Shown here in pieces: positions 50,437-58,757 of a DNA stretch of 64,000 nucleotides (position 1 is its first letter; the number at the start of each line of letters is the position of its first letter). Position numbers and translations under genes: made by a program. Source of the DNA: Marinobacter sp. LQ44. Lineage in GTDB: Bacteria > Pseudomonadota > Gammaproteobacteria > Pseudomonadales > Oleiphilaceae. The stretch is taken from positions 1,612,001 to 1,676,000 of the forward strand of contig NZ_CP014754.1 of the NCBI RefSeq assembly GCF_001447155.2. Reading direction: 5' to 3'. The notes below the pieces were generated by a model. It did not search any database. It was not told where the DNA came from and worked only from the letters and a program-made list of their open reading frames with translations.

Positions 50437-51855
50437 ATGTCATCTGAACGGACTGCAATGACGTCAGTCGACCGATCCTGGCTGCGTATGGACACCCCGG
50501 AGAATCCCATGATGATCTCCGCGGTGCTGATGTTTGAGCAACCGATTCCGATCAAACGGCTAAAACGCACACTCGAAGAACGATTTCTGAGATTCAGGCG
50601 ATTTCGCCAACGGGTGGTTGAGAAGGGCGACAAATGCTACTGGGAAGACGATCCCAACTTTGATCTCGACAACCACCTGCACCGCATTGCACTGCCAGGA
50701 CAAGCCAGCAAGAAAGAGCTGCAGGAACTGGCCAGCGATTTCAACAGCACGGCACTCGACTTTCGCCGACCACTCTGGCAAATCCACTACATCGATAACT
50801 TCAACGGCGGCTGCGCCCTGCTGATCCGCATTCACCACTGTATTGCCGATGGCATTTCACTGGTTCGGGTTCTGCTATCGCTCACCGACCGGACACCAGA
50901 ACCAAAACTGGAACGCATCGCCAAGAAAGTCGCCATTCCCAAACCCCAGGGCAACGCTGCCACGCGGTTTTTGCACCGTTTGGTGGACAGCAGCCAGGCC
51001 GGCTGGCAACAGGCGCAACTGTTCCTGGATTCCGTTCGGCAAGAGCCCAATTACACCCTGAAACTGGCGCGGACCGCCGGCGGCATCGCCATGGACCTGG
51101 CGAAACTCGGGCTGGCCCCGTTTGAGCCGAAAACCAGCCTGAAGAGCCAGTTGGTAGGCCGCAAGAAAGTGGCCTGGGCGGAGCCCCTGGCCCTGGATGA
51201 CGTAAAACACTGCGCCAGGACCCTGGGTGGAACGGTCAACGACGTATTGCTGTGCGCCGCCACCGGGGCCCTGAGCCGGCACTTTACCGAACACAAGCAA
51301 ACCATACCCGATTGCGGTATTCGCGTTGCAGTGCCGTTCAACCTTCGGCCCCTGGACCAACCCATAGAATCATTGGGCAACCAGTTTGGCCTGGTTCTGG
51401 TATGCCTGCCCGTGGAAGTCCATGACCCGTTGATGTGCTTCCGCCAGGTGCAGGAAAACATGAACAGGCTCAAACAGTCCTACCAGGCTCAGGTAACCTA
51501 CAGCCTGTTGGACCTGTTTGGCCGGGGCCCGGATATTCTTGAGCGTCGGGCCCTGGACCTGCTCAGTAACAAGGCCTCTGCAGTACTGACCAACGTGCCC
51601 GGCCCACGGCATCCGGTTTACCTGGCCGGCAGCAAACTGGTGCAACCCATGTTCTGGGTGCCCCAGAGCGGCAACATCGGCATTGGCATGAGCATTTTCA
51701 GTTACGCCGACACCGTCCAGTTCGGCATCACCGTCGACAAGGGCATACAGGCCGACCCGCAAGCAGTAATGAACTACTTCCGGGACAGCTTCCAGCACCT
51801 GTACGACGCGGCCATGTCTCACGCCCATGGCCTGCACATTGCACAGGCCTCGTGA
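50437..51855 (+). CDS. Wax ester synthase / diacylglycerol acyltransferase (WS/DGAT) family
   Basis: Joins acyl-CoA to a fatty alcohol (wax ester) or diacylglycerol (triacylglycerol), making storage lipid. The 472 residues have the active-site HHCIADG at 133-139, matching HHxxxDG, and the C-terminal NVPGP and GIGMSIFSYAD motifs. The start is ATG 50437 with AGGGAGG upstream; the frame is open 25 codons earlier without family match. Several paralogues are usual in Marinobacter, so which activity dominates here is open. It ends 70 bases before ssrA. Confidence 0.92.
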   Translation: MSSERTAMTSVDRSWLRMDTPENPMMISAVLMFEQPIPIKRLKRTLEERFLRFRRFRQRVVEKGDKCYWEDDPNFDLDNHLHRIALPGQASKKELQELASDFNSTALDFRRPLWQIHYIDNFNGGCALLIRIHHCIADGISLVRVLLSLTDRTPEPKLERIAKKVAIPKPQGNAATRFLHRLVDSSQAGWQQAQLFLDSVRQEPNYTLKLARTAGGIAMDLAKLGLAPFEPKTSLKSQLVGRKKVAWAEPLALDDVKHCARTLGGTVNDVLLCAATGALSRHFTEHKQTIPDCGIRVAVPFNLRPLDQPIESLGNQFGLVLVCLPVEVHDPLMCFRQVQENMNRLKQSYQAQVTYSLLDLFGRGPDILERRALDLLSNKASAVLTNVPGPRHPVYLAGSKLVQPMFWVPQSGNIGIGMSIFSYADTVQFGITVDKGIQADPQAVMNYFRDSFQHLYDAAMSHAHGLHIAQAS

Positions 51856-51887
51856 ACAGGATAAGTACAAATAGTGACAAACAAGCC

Positions 51888-51917
51888 TTGAAGTCCGGCA
51901 AACCGGACACATATACT
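51888..51917 (+). promoter_or_regulatory. ssrA promoter
   Basis: TTGAAG (51888-51893), 18 bases containing a CCGG-N3-CCGG motif, TATACT (51912-51917), nine bases before the mature 5' end of tmRNA. Confidence 0.75.
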
Positions 51918-51925
51918 GATCATAA

Positions 51926-52293
51926 GGGGACGACATGGCTTCGACGCTGGTGGCGAACCCTTGGGTGCATGTCGAGATGGCAGCCAATCTCGTTAATCCA
52001 AAGCTGCAACGCAATAGTCGCAAACGACGAAAACTACGCACTGGCGGCCTAAGGGCCTGCCAGTCGTCCTGGCCGGGATGCCTATAACCCGGTAGCAACA
52101 TCCCAGGACGTCATCGCTAATAGGCTGCTCCTTTAACCAGAGCTCACTGGCTAAAGGCTAAGATTTAAAGAGCTCGCCTCTTGCACCCTGGCCTTCGGGT
52201 CGCTTGAGGTTAAATCAATAGAAGGACACTAAGCATGTAGATCTCAAGGCCTAGTGCTGGCGGACGCGGGTTCAATTCCCGCCGTCTCCACCA
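51926..52293 (+). ncRNA. ssrA: tmRNA (SsrA)
   Basis: Rescues stalled ribosomes with SmpB and tags the product for ClpXP and Lon. The 368-base RNA starts GGGGACGACATGGCTTCGAC and ends in a tRNA-Ala-like half GACGCGGGTTCAATTCCCG-CCGTCTCCACCA with encoded CCA. The tag frame at 52020-52052 reads ANDENYALAA and stops TAA TAG-like after pseudoknot 1. Not permuted into two pieces. Confidence 0.97.
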
Positions 52294-52304
52294 ACTTCCA
52301 AGAG

Positions 52305-52333
52305 AAAGGCCCCTGATTTCAGGGGCTTTTTTT
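52305..52333 (+). terminator. ssrA terminator
   Basis: AAAGGCCCCTG-ATTT-CAGGGGC then seven T, 12 bases after the CCA end. Confidence 0.95.
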
Positions 52334-52436
52334 CGTTTTCACACCCCCGCCCCTTGCCAACCCTTCACCAATCCGTCATGCAATCCTCGCTCATTCCCGT
52401 TATGGTCGTGTCATTCCAAGCCACACAACCAACGCT

Positions 52437-53033
52437 ATGAACCAACCCAACGACCCAGACAACCTGCAGGAACTCATCGCCCGTATCCGCGACCACACAC
52501 GCGAGATGGACGAGGTGTCCGTGGGTGACTTGCTGTCAGCTGCAGGCGAGCGTTCTTTTGGTCCGGTGGTGCTGGTTGCCGGGCTTATCACACTGGCGCC
52601 GTTGATTGGCGATATTCCGGGTGTTCCCACGCTGCTGGGGCTTCTGGTACTGCTAACGCTGGGGCAGTTGCTGTTTCAGCGGGAGAGCATCTGGATTCCA
52701 GCGCGGCTTTCAGAACGGCGGATATCACGGGACAAACTGTTCGAGGGGCTGGACTGGATGGATAGGCCCGCACGCAAGCTGGATGACTGGACTCGCCGGC
52801 GGCTGAGCTTCCTGGTGCGCGGCCCAGGGCAGCTGGCCATGGCAGTGGTGTGCATGTTGGTGTCGCTGGCCATGCCGCTAATGGAATTCATCCCGTTCAG
52901 TGCCAATGGCGCCGGGCTGGCGCTGATGGCGTTCGGGCTGTCGATTATTGCCCGGGACGGCCTTCTCGCTCTGCTGGCACTGGCCTTCACTGGCGGTACC
53001 GCCTGGTTTGTGCTGACCAATCTGCCCGTTTGA
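52437..53033 (+). CDS. ExoD-family membrane protein
   Basis: A 198-residue inner-membrane protein with four or five hydrophobic stretches. The N-terminal SVGDLLSAAGERSFGPVVLVAGLITLAPLIGDIPGVPT is the ExoD pattern. In rhizobia ExoD affects exopolysaccharide and alkaline tolerance, but its biochemical role is unknown. It stands alone between ssrA and cheV. Confidence 0.85.
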   Translation: MNQPNDPDNLQELIARIRDHTREMDEVSVGDLLSAAGERSFGPVVLVAGLITLAPLIGDIPGVPTLLGLLVLLTLGQLLFQRESIWIPARLSERRISRDKLFEGLDWMDRPARKLDDWTRRRLSFLVRGPGQLAMAVVCMLVSLAMPLMEFIPFSANGAGLALMAFGLSIIARDGLLALLALAFTGGTAWFVLTNLPV

Positions 53034-53187
53034 AACGGCGTCCGTCGGCCCTCTGTCGTGATCACCAGCTTGTCACCAATTGATACAATTACCCTCACCT
53101 GCCCGTGCTGGGAAAACTGCTACTATAAAGACAGGTTATCGTTTGGCGCTCCAACTCGGGAGCATTTTTGTCTGTAAGGATGCATGC

Positions 53188-54075
53188 ATGTCCAGCAAAG
53201 CGAAGCAGTCCCAGAAACTCCTGCTGTTCCGCCTTTTCGGATCGCGCCTTTTTGGTCTGGGTACGCTCAAGATTCGGGAAATCCTGCCCTTTCAACGGCT
53301 GACCAAGTTGCCCCATAGTCATCACGCCGTCATTGGCACCGCTACGTTCCGGGGGTCGGCGGTTCCGGTTATTGATATGTCGGCTGCGGTTGGTTATCCG
53401 GCACTGACAAAAGAGGAGCAGGCCAAGGGCTCCATTATCGTGACCGACATTCAGCGCCAGGAGATCGGCTTTCTGGTGCGCAGCGTTCAGCAGATTATCG
53501 AGACCGACTGGAAAAGCGTGATGCCGCCACCCAAGGCTCTGGGTACCAATGCCTTCATCACGGGCCTGCTGGATGTGGAAGGCGACATCATTCAGCTTTT
53601 GGATGTGGAGCTGCTGCTGGCGAAGGTGTACCCAGAGTCCCTGGACACCGGCGATGTGGCGCTGTCAGACATTCAGAGCGAAACCCTGCGGTCCCTGAAC
53701 ATTCTGCTGGTGGATGATTCACAGGTCGCGCGCAAGCAGCTCAGCGATGTGTTGGACAGCAAAGACATCACCTACCATGTGACCGCTAATGGTGACGATG
53801 CCCTGCAGGTGCTGCTCAGTCAGGATGAGCGAGGTACTCCAATCGACATTCTGGTCAGCGATATCGAAATGCCGGGGCTGGATGGCTATGAACTGACGTT
53901 CAATGTTCGCGACAATAACGCCCTCAAACAGCCATACATTATTTTGCACACGTCCCTGAACAGCGAGATGAGCCTGAGCTACGCCAATCAGGTGGGTGCC
54001 AACGAAGCACTCACCAAGTTTGACGCCGAGGAGTTATTGCAGGCGATGCTCAGAGGAGCTGAGCAAGCCAGTTAA
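53188..54075 (+). CDS. cheV: Chemotaxis coupling protein CheV
   Basis: A CheW-like domain (~10-160) that links receptors to CheA, fused to a response-regulator receiver with phospho-acceptor Asp225 (DILVSDIEMPG), DDS and Lys in LTKFDAEEL. Length is 295. ATG 53188 has AAGGA eight bases upstream; a longer frame has no such site. It stands apart from other chemotaxis genes, as cheV often does. Its end overlaps the convergent lipoprotein gene by four bases. Confidence 0.93.
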   Translation: MSSKAKQSQKLLLFRLFGSRLFGLGTLKIREILPFQRLTKLPHSHHAVIGTATFRGSAVPVIDMSAAVGYPALTKEEQAKGSIIVTDIQRQEIGFLVRSVQQIIETDWKSVMPPPKALGTNAFITGLLDVEGDIIQLLDVELLLAKVYPESLDTGDVALSDIQSETLRSLNILLVDDSQVARKQLSDVLDSKDITYHVTANGDDALQVLLSQDERGTPIDILVSDIEMPGLDGYELTFNVRDNNALKQPYIILHTSLNSEMSLSYANQVGANEALTKFDAEELLQAMLRGAEQAS

Positions 54076-54935
54076 GGCCGAATGTCTTCGATGAAGGCTT
54101 CGGCATCGGCCCGCATTTCCGCGAGTTTTTCGTTCAGCTCTTCCTGATATCGGTTGAGTGTTTCCCGGCTGAGCCGGCTGAAGCGCTCAGCGGTTTCCGC
54201 AACAGTGCGGCTGGCGTTGGCCAGGGCCTCCATGGTGGGCTCGCTCAATTCGTCTGCCTGGCGCCTGAGGTCCCGCGCGGTCTGCTCCATGATGGCGCGG
54301 TCTTCGGCGGGTTCAGGTTGACCATCTTCCAGTGCCTCGTCCAGCGAATGCTCAAGGGCGCGCATGGACTCCTGCAACCGCCGGGCGAAATCCTCCATCG
54401 CGCTCTCAGCCCTTCGGCTCATCTCGTCAGAGTAGGTTTCCAGGTCTCTGGCCAACTGCTCCATCTTCTCTTCAAGCTCGCTGCTTGACGAAGAGAAGGT
54501 CGCACTGAGCCTCTGCCCCAGCCGGCTCAGCTCACCCATGATGTTACTGAATGGGGACGGGTTCAGTATGGCCTCCCCTGTGCGCTGGTAATCGACAAGC
54601 CACTGGTCCTGCTGCCGCACCAGATAGGTGGTCAGCTCAAGACGTTCTCCGCCGGAGCGCTCCTCCGCCGGCAGGCGGGTAACGATGGTTGCTTCACGCT
54701 CATCGATAACAACCCTGCCAAAGGAGGGAACGGCATTGGCCCAGCTTCGCTGGTAGCCGTCAACGTCGCGGGGGTCGTCCAGGGTGGAGAATCTCACCAC
54801 GTCACCTGCGTCGTTATCAGCCATGGCCTGCCAAAAGGCCGCTGCCACTTCCTGAGGTGTTTCAGGTTTGCTGCAGCCGATTATCGCCAACGCAACGAAC
54901 ACCATTAATAACCCACGAACACCAAGACGAATCAT
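54072..54935 (-). CDS. Coiled-coil lipoprotein of unknown function
   Basis: A 287-residue predicted lipoprotein (lipobox IIGC, Cys21). Residues ~25-120 look like a small alpha+beta domain of the DUF4878/NTF2-like sort (TPQEVAAAFWQAMADNDAGDVVRFS, LTTYLVRQQDQWLVDY); the rest is a long amphipathic helix region rich in Glu/Arg/Leu heptads, likely coiled coil. It follows the ThDP enzyme by 44 bases and is probably its operon partner, though a separate role is possible. Confidence 0.75.
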   Translation of the reverse strand: MIRLGVRGLLMVFVALAIIGCSKPETPQEVAAAFWQAMADNDAGDVVRFSTLDDPRDVDGYQRSWANAVPSFGRVVIDEREATIVTRLPAEERSGGERLELTTYLVRQQDQWLVDYQRTGEAILNPSPFSNIMGELSRLGQRLSATFSSSSSELEEKMEQLARDLETYSDEMSRRAESAMEDFARRLQESMRALEHSLDEALEDGQPEPAEDRAIMEQTARDLRRQADELSEPTMEALANASRTVAETAERFSRLSRETLNRYQEELNEKLAEMRADAEAFIEDIRP

Positions 54936-54979
54936 TCATCAGTACCTTGTATACAATACTTTCTCGCATCATACCCACG

Positions 54980-56650
54980 TCAGAGTCGACAGGTCAGTTC
55001 CGCCAGCTCCTCATCAAACACTCGCCGATTTTCGCTGTAATCCACCGGCACATCCACCAGGTGGACACCGCCCTCGGCCAGCGCACTTTTCAAGGTAGAG
55101 CGTAGGTCCTCTGTCCGGGTTATGCGGTGTCCTTTGGCGCCGTACGACTGGGCATAGGTGACAAAGTCCGGATTGCGGTAATCCAGACCATAATCGGCAT
55201 AGCCTTCCTGGCCCTGCTTCCACTTGATCATGCCATAGGCACTGTCATTGATAATCAGCACCACCAGGTTCAGTTTGAGGCGGACAGCAGTCTCCAGCTC
55301 CTGGCTGTTCATCATGAAGCCACCGTCCCCACAGATGGCCATCACTTTCAGGTGCGGGTACAGCATAGCGGCCATCATGCCGCTGGGCAGGCCGGCCCCC
55401 ATGGATGCCAGGGCGTTGTCCAACAGCACAGTGTTGTTATCGTAGGCCGGGTAGTTGCGGGCAAACCACAGTTTGTACATGCCGTTATCGAGGGTGATGA
55501 TGCCGTCGTCGGGCATCACCTGGCGCACATCGTGGACGATCCGCTGAGGAATCACCGGGAACCGGTCATCTTCCGCCCGCTCCTGCAAATGCGCATCCAC
55601 GGCCTTTTTGACCTCCATCAGGCCGGAGAAGTCATGGTTCGCGCACTGGCCACAGTGCTCGGCCAGATACTCGACGCTGTTAGCGATATCACCGACCACT
55701 TCATGCTGGGGAAAGTAAACCGGATCAACATCCGCGCCACTGAAATTCACGTGGATAACTTTCTTGCCACCCGGGGTCATGAAAAATGGCGGTTTTTCCA
55801 CCACATCGTGGCCCACATTGATCACCAGGTCAGCCCGGTCTATCGCGCAGTGCACAAAGTCACCGGCCGACAGCGCCGCGTTGCCCAGGTATCCGGGGTG
55901 ACGTTCGTCGACCACACCCTTGCCCATTTGGGTGGTGAAAAAGGGAATACCGGTTACGTTCACCAGGTGCAGCAAGGCCTGGGACACCCGTTTCCGGTTG
56001 GCGCCAGCGCCGATCATGATCAGTGGATGCCTGGCCTCGCGCAGCATATCGCAGGCCATTTCCAGGCTCTTCCGGCTGGCTGAGGGCCGGCGGGCGTCAC
56101 TGGGCTGGAAAATGTGGGTGTCGCGGGCCGGTTGCTCCGCGGCGATGTCCTCGGGCAACTCGAGATGAACCGCTCCCGGGCGCTCTTCCGAGGCCAAACG
56201 AAAGGCCTCCCGAACTTTCGCCGGAATGGTATTGGCATTGCTGATTTGCCGGGTGTATTTGGTCAGGGGACGCATCAAGTCCACCACGTCCAGAATCTGG
56301 AACAGGCCCTGTTTCGAGGATTTGATCGGCTTCTGCCCGGAGATCATCATCATCGGCATGCCACCCAGCTGGGCGTATGCAGCAGCGGTCACAAGGTTTG
56401 TGGCGCCAGGGCCAAGTGTGGACAGACAAACGCCCACCTGGCCAGTGAGTCGCCCATAGGTGGCCGCCATAAAGCCCGCAGCTTGCTCATGGCGGTTGAG
56501 CACCAGTTCGATGCTGGAGTTCCTGAGGGCATCCAGAAAGGCCAGATTTTCTTCACCGGGTACAGCAAAAATGTACTTAACGCCCTCGTTTTCCAAAGCG
56601 CGGATGAACAATTCGGCACCGTTACCACCCGTTCGTTGCTCTTCAGCCAT
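54980..56650 (-). CDS. Acetolactate-synthase-like ThDP enzyme
   Basis: A thiamine diphosphate-dependent enzyme of 556 residues. Activating Glu55 is in LNRHEQAAGF, and the ThDP/Mg motif begins GDGG with Asp442 and continues to an ND-type ending (VVLIINDSAYG). It resembles catabolic acetolactate synthases, which condense two pyruvates, and lacks a regulatory subunit gene nearby (no ilvH), so a biosynthetic ilvB role is unlikely. Other 2-oxo acid substrates are possible. It is the third gene of a minus-strand run with an ATP-grasp protein and a Cys-hydrolase-like protein, 30 bases after the latter. Confidence 0.85.
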   Translation of the reverse strand: MAEEQRTGGNGAELFIRALENEGVKYIFAVPGEENLAFLDALRNSSIELVLNRHEQAAGFMAATYGRLTGQVGVCLSTLGPGATNLVTAAAYAQLGGMPMMMISGQKPIKSSKQGLFQILDVVDLMRPLTKYTRQISNANTIPAKVREAFRLASEERPGAVHLELPEDIAAEQPARDTHIFQPSDARRPSASRKSLEMACDMLREARHPLIMIGAGANRKRVSQALLHLVNVTGIPFFTTQMGKGVVDERHPGYLGNAALSAGDFVHCAIDRADLVINVGHDVVEKPPFFMTPGGKKVIHVNFSGADVDPVYFPQHEVVGDIANSVEYLAEHCGQCANHDFSGLMEVKKAVDAHLQERAEDDRFPVIPQRIVHDVRQVMPDDGIITLDNGMYKLWFARNYPAYDNNTVLLDNALASMGAGLPSGMMAAMLYPHLKVMAICGDGGFMMNSQELETAVRLKLNLVVLIINDSAYGMIKWKQGQEGYADYGLDYRNPDFVTYAQSYGAKGHRITRTEDLRSTLKSALAEGGVHLVDVPVDYSENRRVFDEELAELTCRL

Positions 56651-56680
56651 GCTCGCCCTCGTGGTCCGTGAGTTTCTGGA

Positions 56681-58705
56681 TCAATCGGTTATCGGTGGTT
56701 CCGCCTGCAGGGTGTCTGCCGGTACCCGGTCTGCCCCCCAGCTGCGGTACACTCCGTCAATTACGCGACCAAGCTCATCATCGTTCACTTCGGCAGGCTC
56801 GCCGCGCTCCAGCGGATCATAATGGAAGATGTACAAACGCGAAGTGAACTGTTCAAACGGCAGTGAAGATTCACCGAAACGTTCACCGAAGCCAGAGGTA
56901 CTGACCTGCACACCGTCGCCCCAGTTCTGGCCGCTGTCGTTGTTTGGGTTGAAGAAATACACCCGCATCTCACCGTCCGGGTCCAGGGCGACCCGGAGAA
57001 CGGTAATCGCATGCCAGCCAATGAAGCGGGCAGCACTGTCGGTAACCGCGATACCGGCCGGCTGCGGGTGTATCAGTGGCTGGTTGCCGTTGTAATACGG
57101 GTGGTAGCTGGCATAGAAGTGGCGGATAAAGCCTTCCAGGTCGGTCAGGTTGCCGGTGGCCACGTCCACATTGATGGCAAACCCTCTGCCGGCGGACCAG
57201 CCATGAAACTCGGGGTTGACCCATTTGTGTGGATCGCCCTCGCGGTCGGCACACAGCCGACCCATTTCAGCGTAGATCCGGTCCAGATGCGGCACCACAA
57301 TCAGGGAGACAGGATCGAGGTCTAAGGTCACTTCTGCGGCCAGTCCGCCGGCACTGCGTGCCGAAGACACTGGGCGCCCCTCGAAATGCATGACAATTTC
57401 ATCGTCTCGGGCGGCCCAGGTAACCATTTGCAGAAGGTAATCAGGATCGTTGTAGGCCCACATAGACAAGGCCCGGGCAGACTGACAGGTAGGGTTATTA
57501 CCCTGTCCTACCCCCATCGGCTGGCCCAGCATGTTCAATACGCCCTGAATCAGCCAGGCTAAAGGGTTGGGCTGATAGCCGTAAGCAAACTGCAAACGCT
57601 CAATCGCTCGCGGGCACAGCGTCAGACGCACCTGGCGCCATAATGCCGGTGCCACCGGGGGCTGATAGAGTATCCCCCGCTCAAGCAACAAGGCCAGGCC
57701 ATAGAGGCCCTGGGCAGTTTCTGGGAACAGGGATTCCTGGATCAGCGTGTGCACCAGATCCCGGTAACACAACAGACAGTCGCGCCCCGTACTGGACAGC
57801 CCCAACGCCTCGCTCAGCAGGGAATCCTTGCCCTCCAGAACATGGCGGATAAAAACGGCGTGGTAGGGAGAAACCAATCCCGTATCGTGCATTGAACGGG
57901 CAAACCCGGTCGCTTCGTTCTGCAAGGCAGCTCCATCCATGGAATCCAGACGCTGCTGGTAGATCGCAATGCCTGGGTCTTCGCCACAGGCCCGCGTTGG
58001 CCCGTACAAGCTGGAAATCAGTCGGTCTGCCCCTCGGCCGGCCGTACCGAGATCAACCGTCGGATCGGCCCGGCAAATGGCAATCTGGGTAATCATCCTT
58101 CGCACATCACTGACACGGATCGGCCGCTGCTCCAGTATGCGCCAGATTTCCTCAATCAGGCTGTCGATCACGTGCTCGTAACCGATGTGCCGGGCCACAT
58201 ACTGGACCAGTTCCTGTGCAATGATCGCCAGTTTGCCTTGCTCTCGCTCGGCTTCGCCGGTCATGCCGAACAGCAACCCCAGGTTAATGGCCAGCACCTG
58301 GGTCAGGTAATGATGCGCCTGCTCAGCTGACACGCTGGGGTGTTGGTATTCGCCGCGCGCCACAGCCAACAGGCGCAGCTCACTCAGCGCCTCGATCACC
58401 ACGGTATCGGCGTTCGGACTTTGCAAGGAGTAGACGGTCAGGGAGGGCAGGAGAATGGATGGGTCGGCCCAATCGGTGCCCACAAAAACACCTGCCTCTT
58501 CCAATGATCGGGCACGAGCTCCGATTTCCTCACAACCACCGGGCTGGAGCAAGATTCGTCGGGCAAGATCAAACACTTTCGGGAGCTTGCCGGCCTTTGC
58601 AAAGGGCCGGCTCTCCGCCAGAGCTACAATGGATTCATCCAGTTTGTGCACCAGCTTGTCAATACTGACCGTTGGCGCCTGGCCGGCCGGTTGGTGATCG
58701 CTCAA
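56681..58705 (-). CDS. Uncharacterised protein with papain-like Cys/His/Asn arrangement
   Basis: I do not recognise this 674-residue soluble protein. The N-terminal ~380 residues are mostly helical. The C-terminal half has GQGNNPTCQSARALS (Cys407), FIGWHAITVLRV (His565) and YFFNPNNDSGQNWGDG (Asn586). This order, and a hydrophobic strand after the His leading to FxNP, resemble a papain-like or C39-like catalytic triad. That reading is inference. No signal peptide or span. It starts at TTG 58705 with TGAGGA nine bases upstream. It lies between an ATP-grasp ligase and a ThDP enzyme gene, with 52 and 30 bases between. Confidence 0.7.
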   Translation of the reverse strand: MSDHQPAGQAPTVSIDKLVHKLDESIVALAESRPFAKAGKLPKVFDLARRILLQPGGCEEIGARARSLEEAGVFVGTDWADPSILLPSLTVYSLQSPNADTVVIEALSELRLLAVARGEYQHPSVSAEQAHHYLTQVLAINLGLLFGMTGEAEREQGKLAIIAQELVQYVARHIGYEHVIDSLIEEIWRILEQRPIRVSDVRRMITQIAICRADPTVDLGTAGRGADRLISSLYGPTRACGEDPGIAIYQQRLDSMDGAALQNEATGFARSMHDTGLVSPYHAVFIRHVLEGKDSLLSEALGLSSTGRDCLLCYRDLVHTLIQESLFPETAQGLYGLALLLERGILYQPPVAPALWRQVRLTLCPRAIERLQFAYGYQPNPLAWLIQGVLNMLGQPMGVGQGNNPTCQSARALSMWAYNDPDYLLQMVTWAARDDEIVMHFEGRPVSSARSAGGLAAEVTLDLDPVSLIVVPHLDRIYAEMGRLCADREGDPHKWVNPEFHGWSAGRGFAINVDVATGNLTDLEGFIRHFYASYHPYYNGNQPLIHPQPAGIAVTDSAARFIGWHAITVLRVALDPDGEMRVYFFNPNNDSGQNWGDGVQVSTSGFGERFGESSLPFEQFTSRLYIFHYDPLERGEPAEVNDDELGRVIDGVYRSWGADRVPADTLQAEPPITD

Positions 58706-58757
58706 ACGAGTTTCCTCAGGGCCTGCATCAAACCCTTTCTGTTAATGCATACCTGGA

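Noticed and set aside
51926..52436. Integration site of a genomic island at the ssrA 3' end
   Set aside because: No integrase and no direct repeat of the ssrA end; a normal terminator and the exoD-like gene follow.
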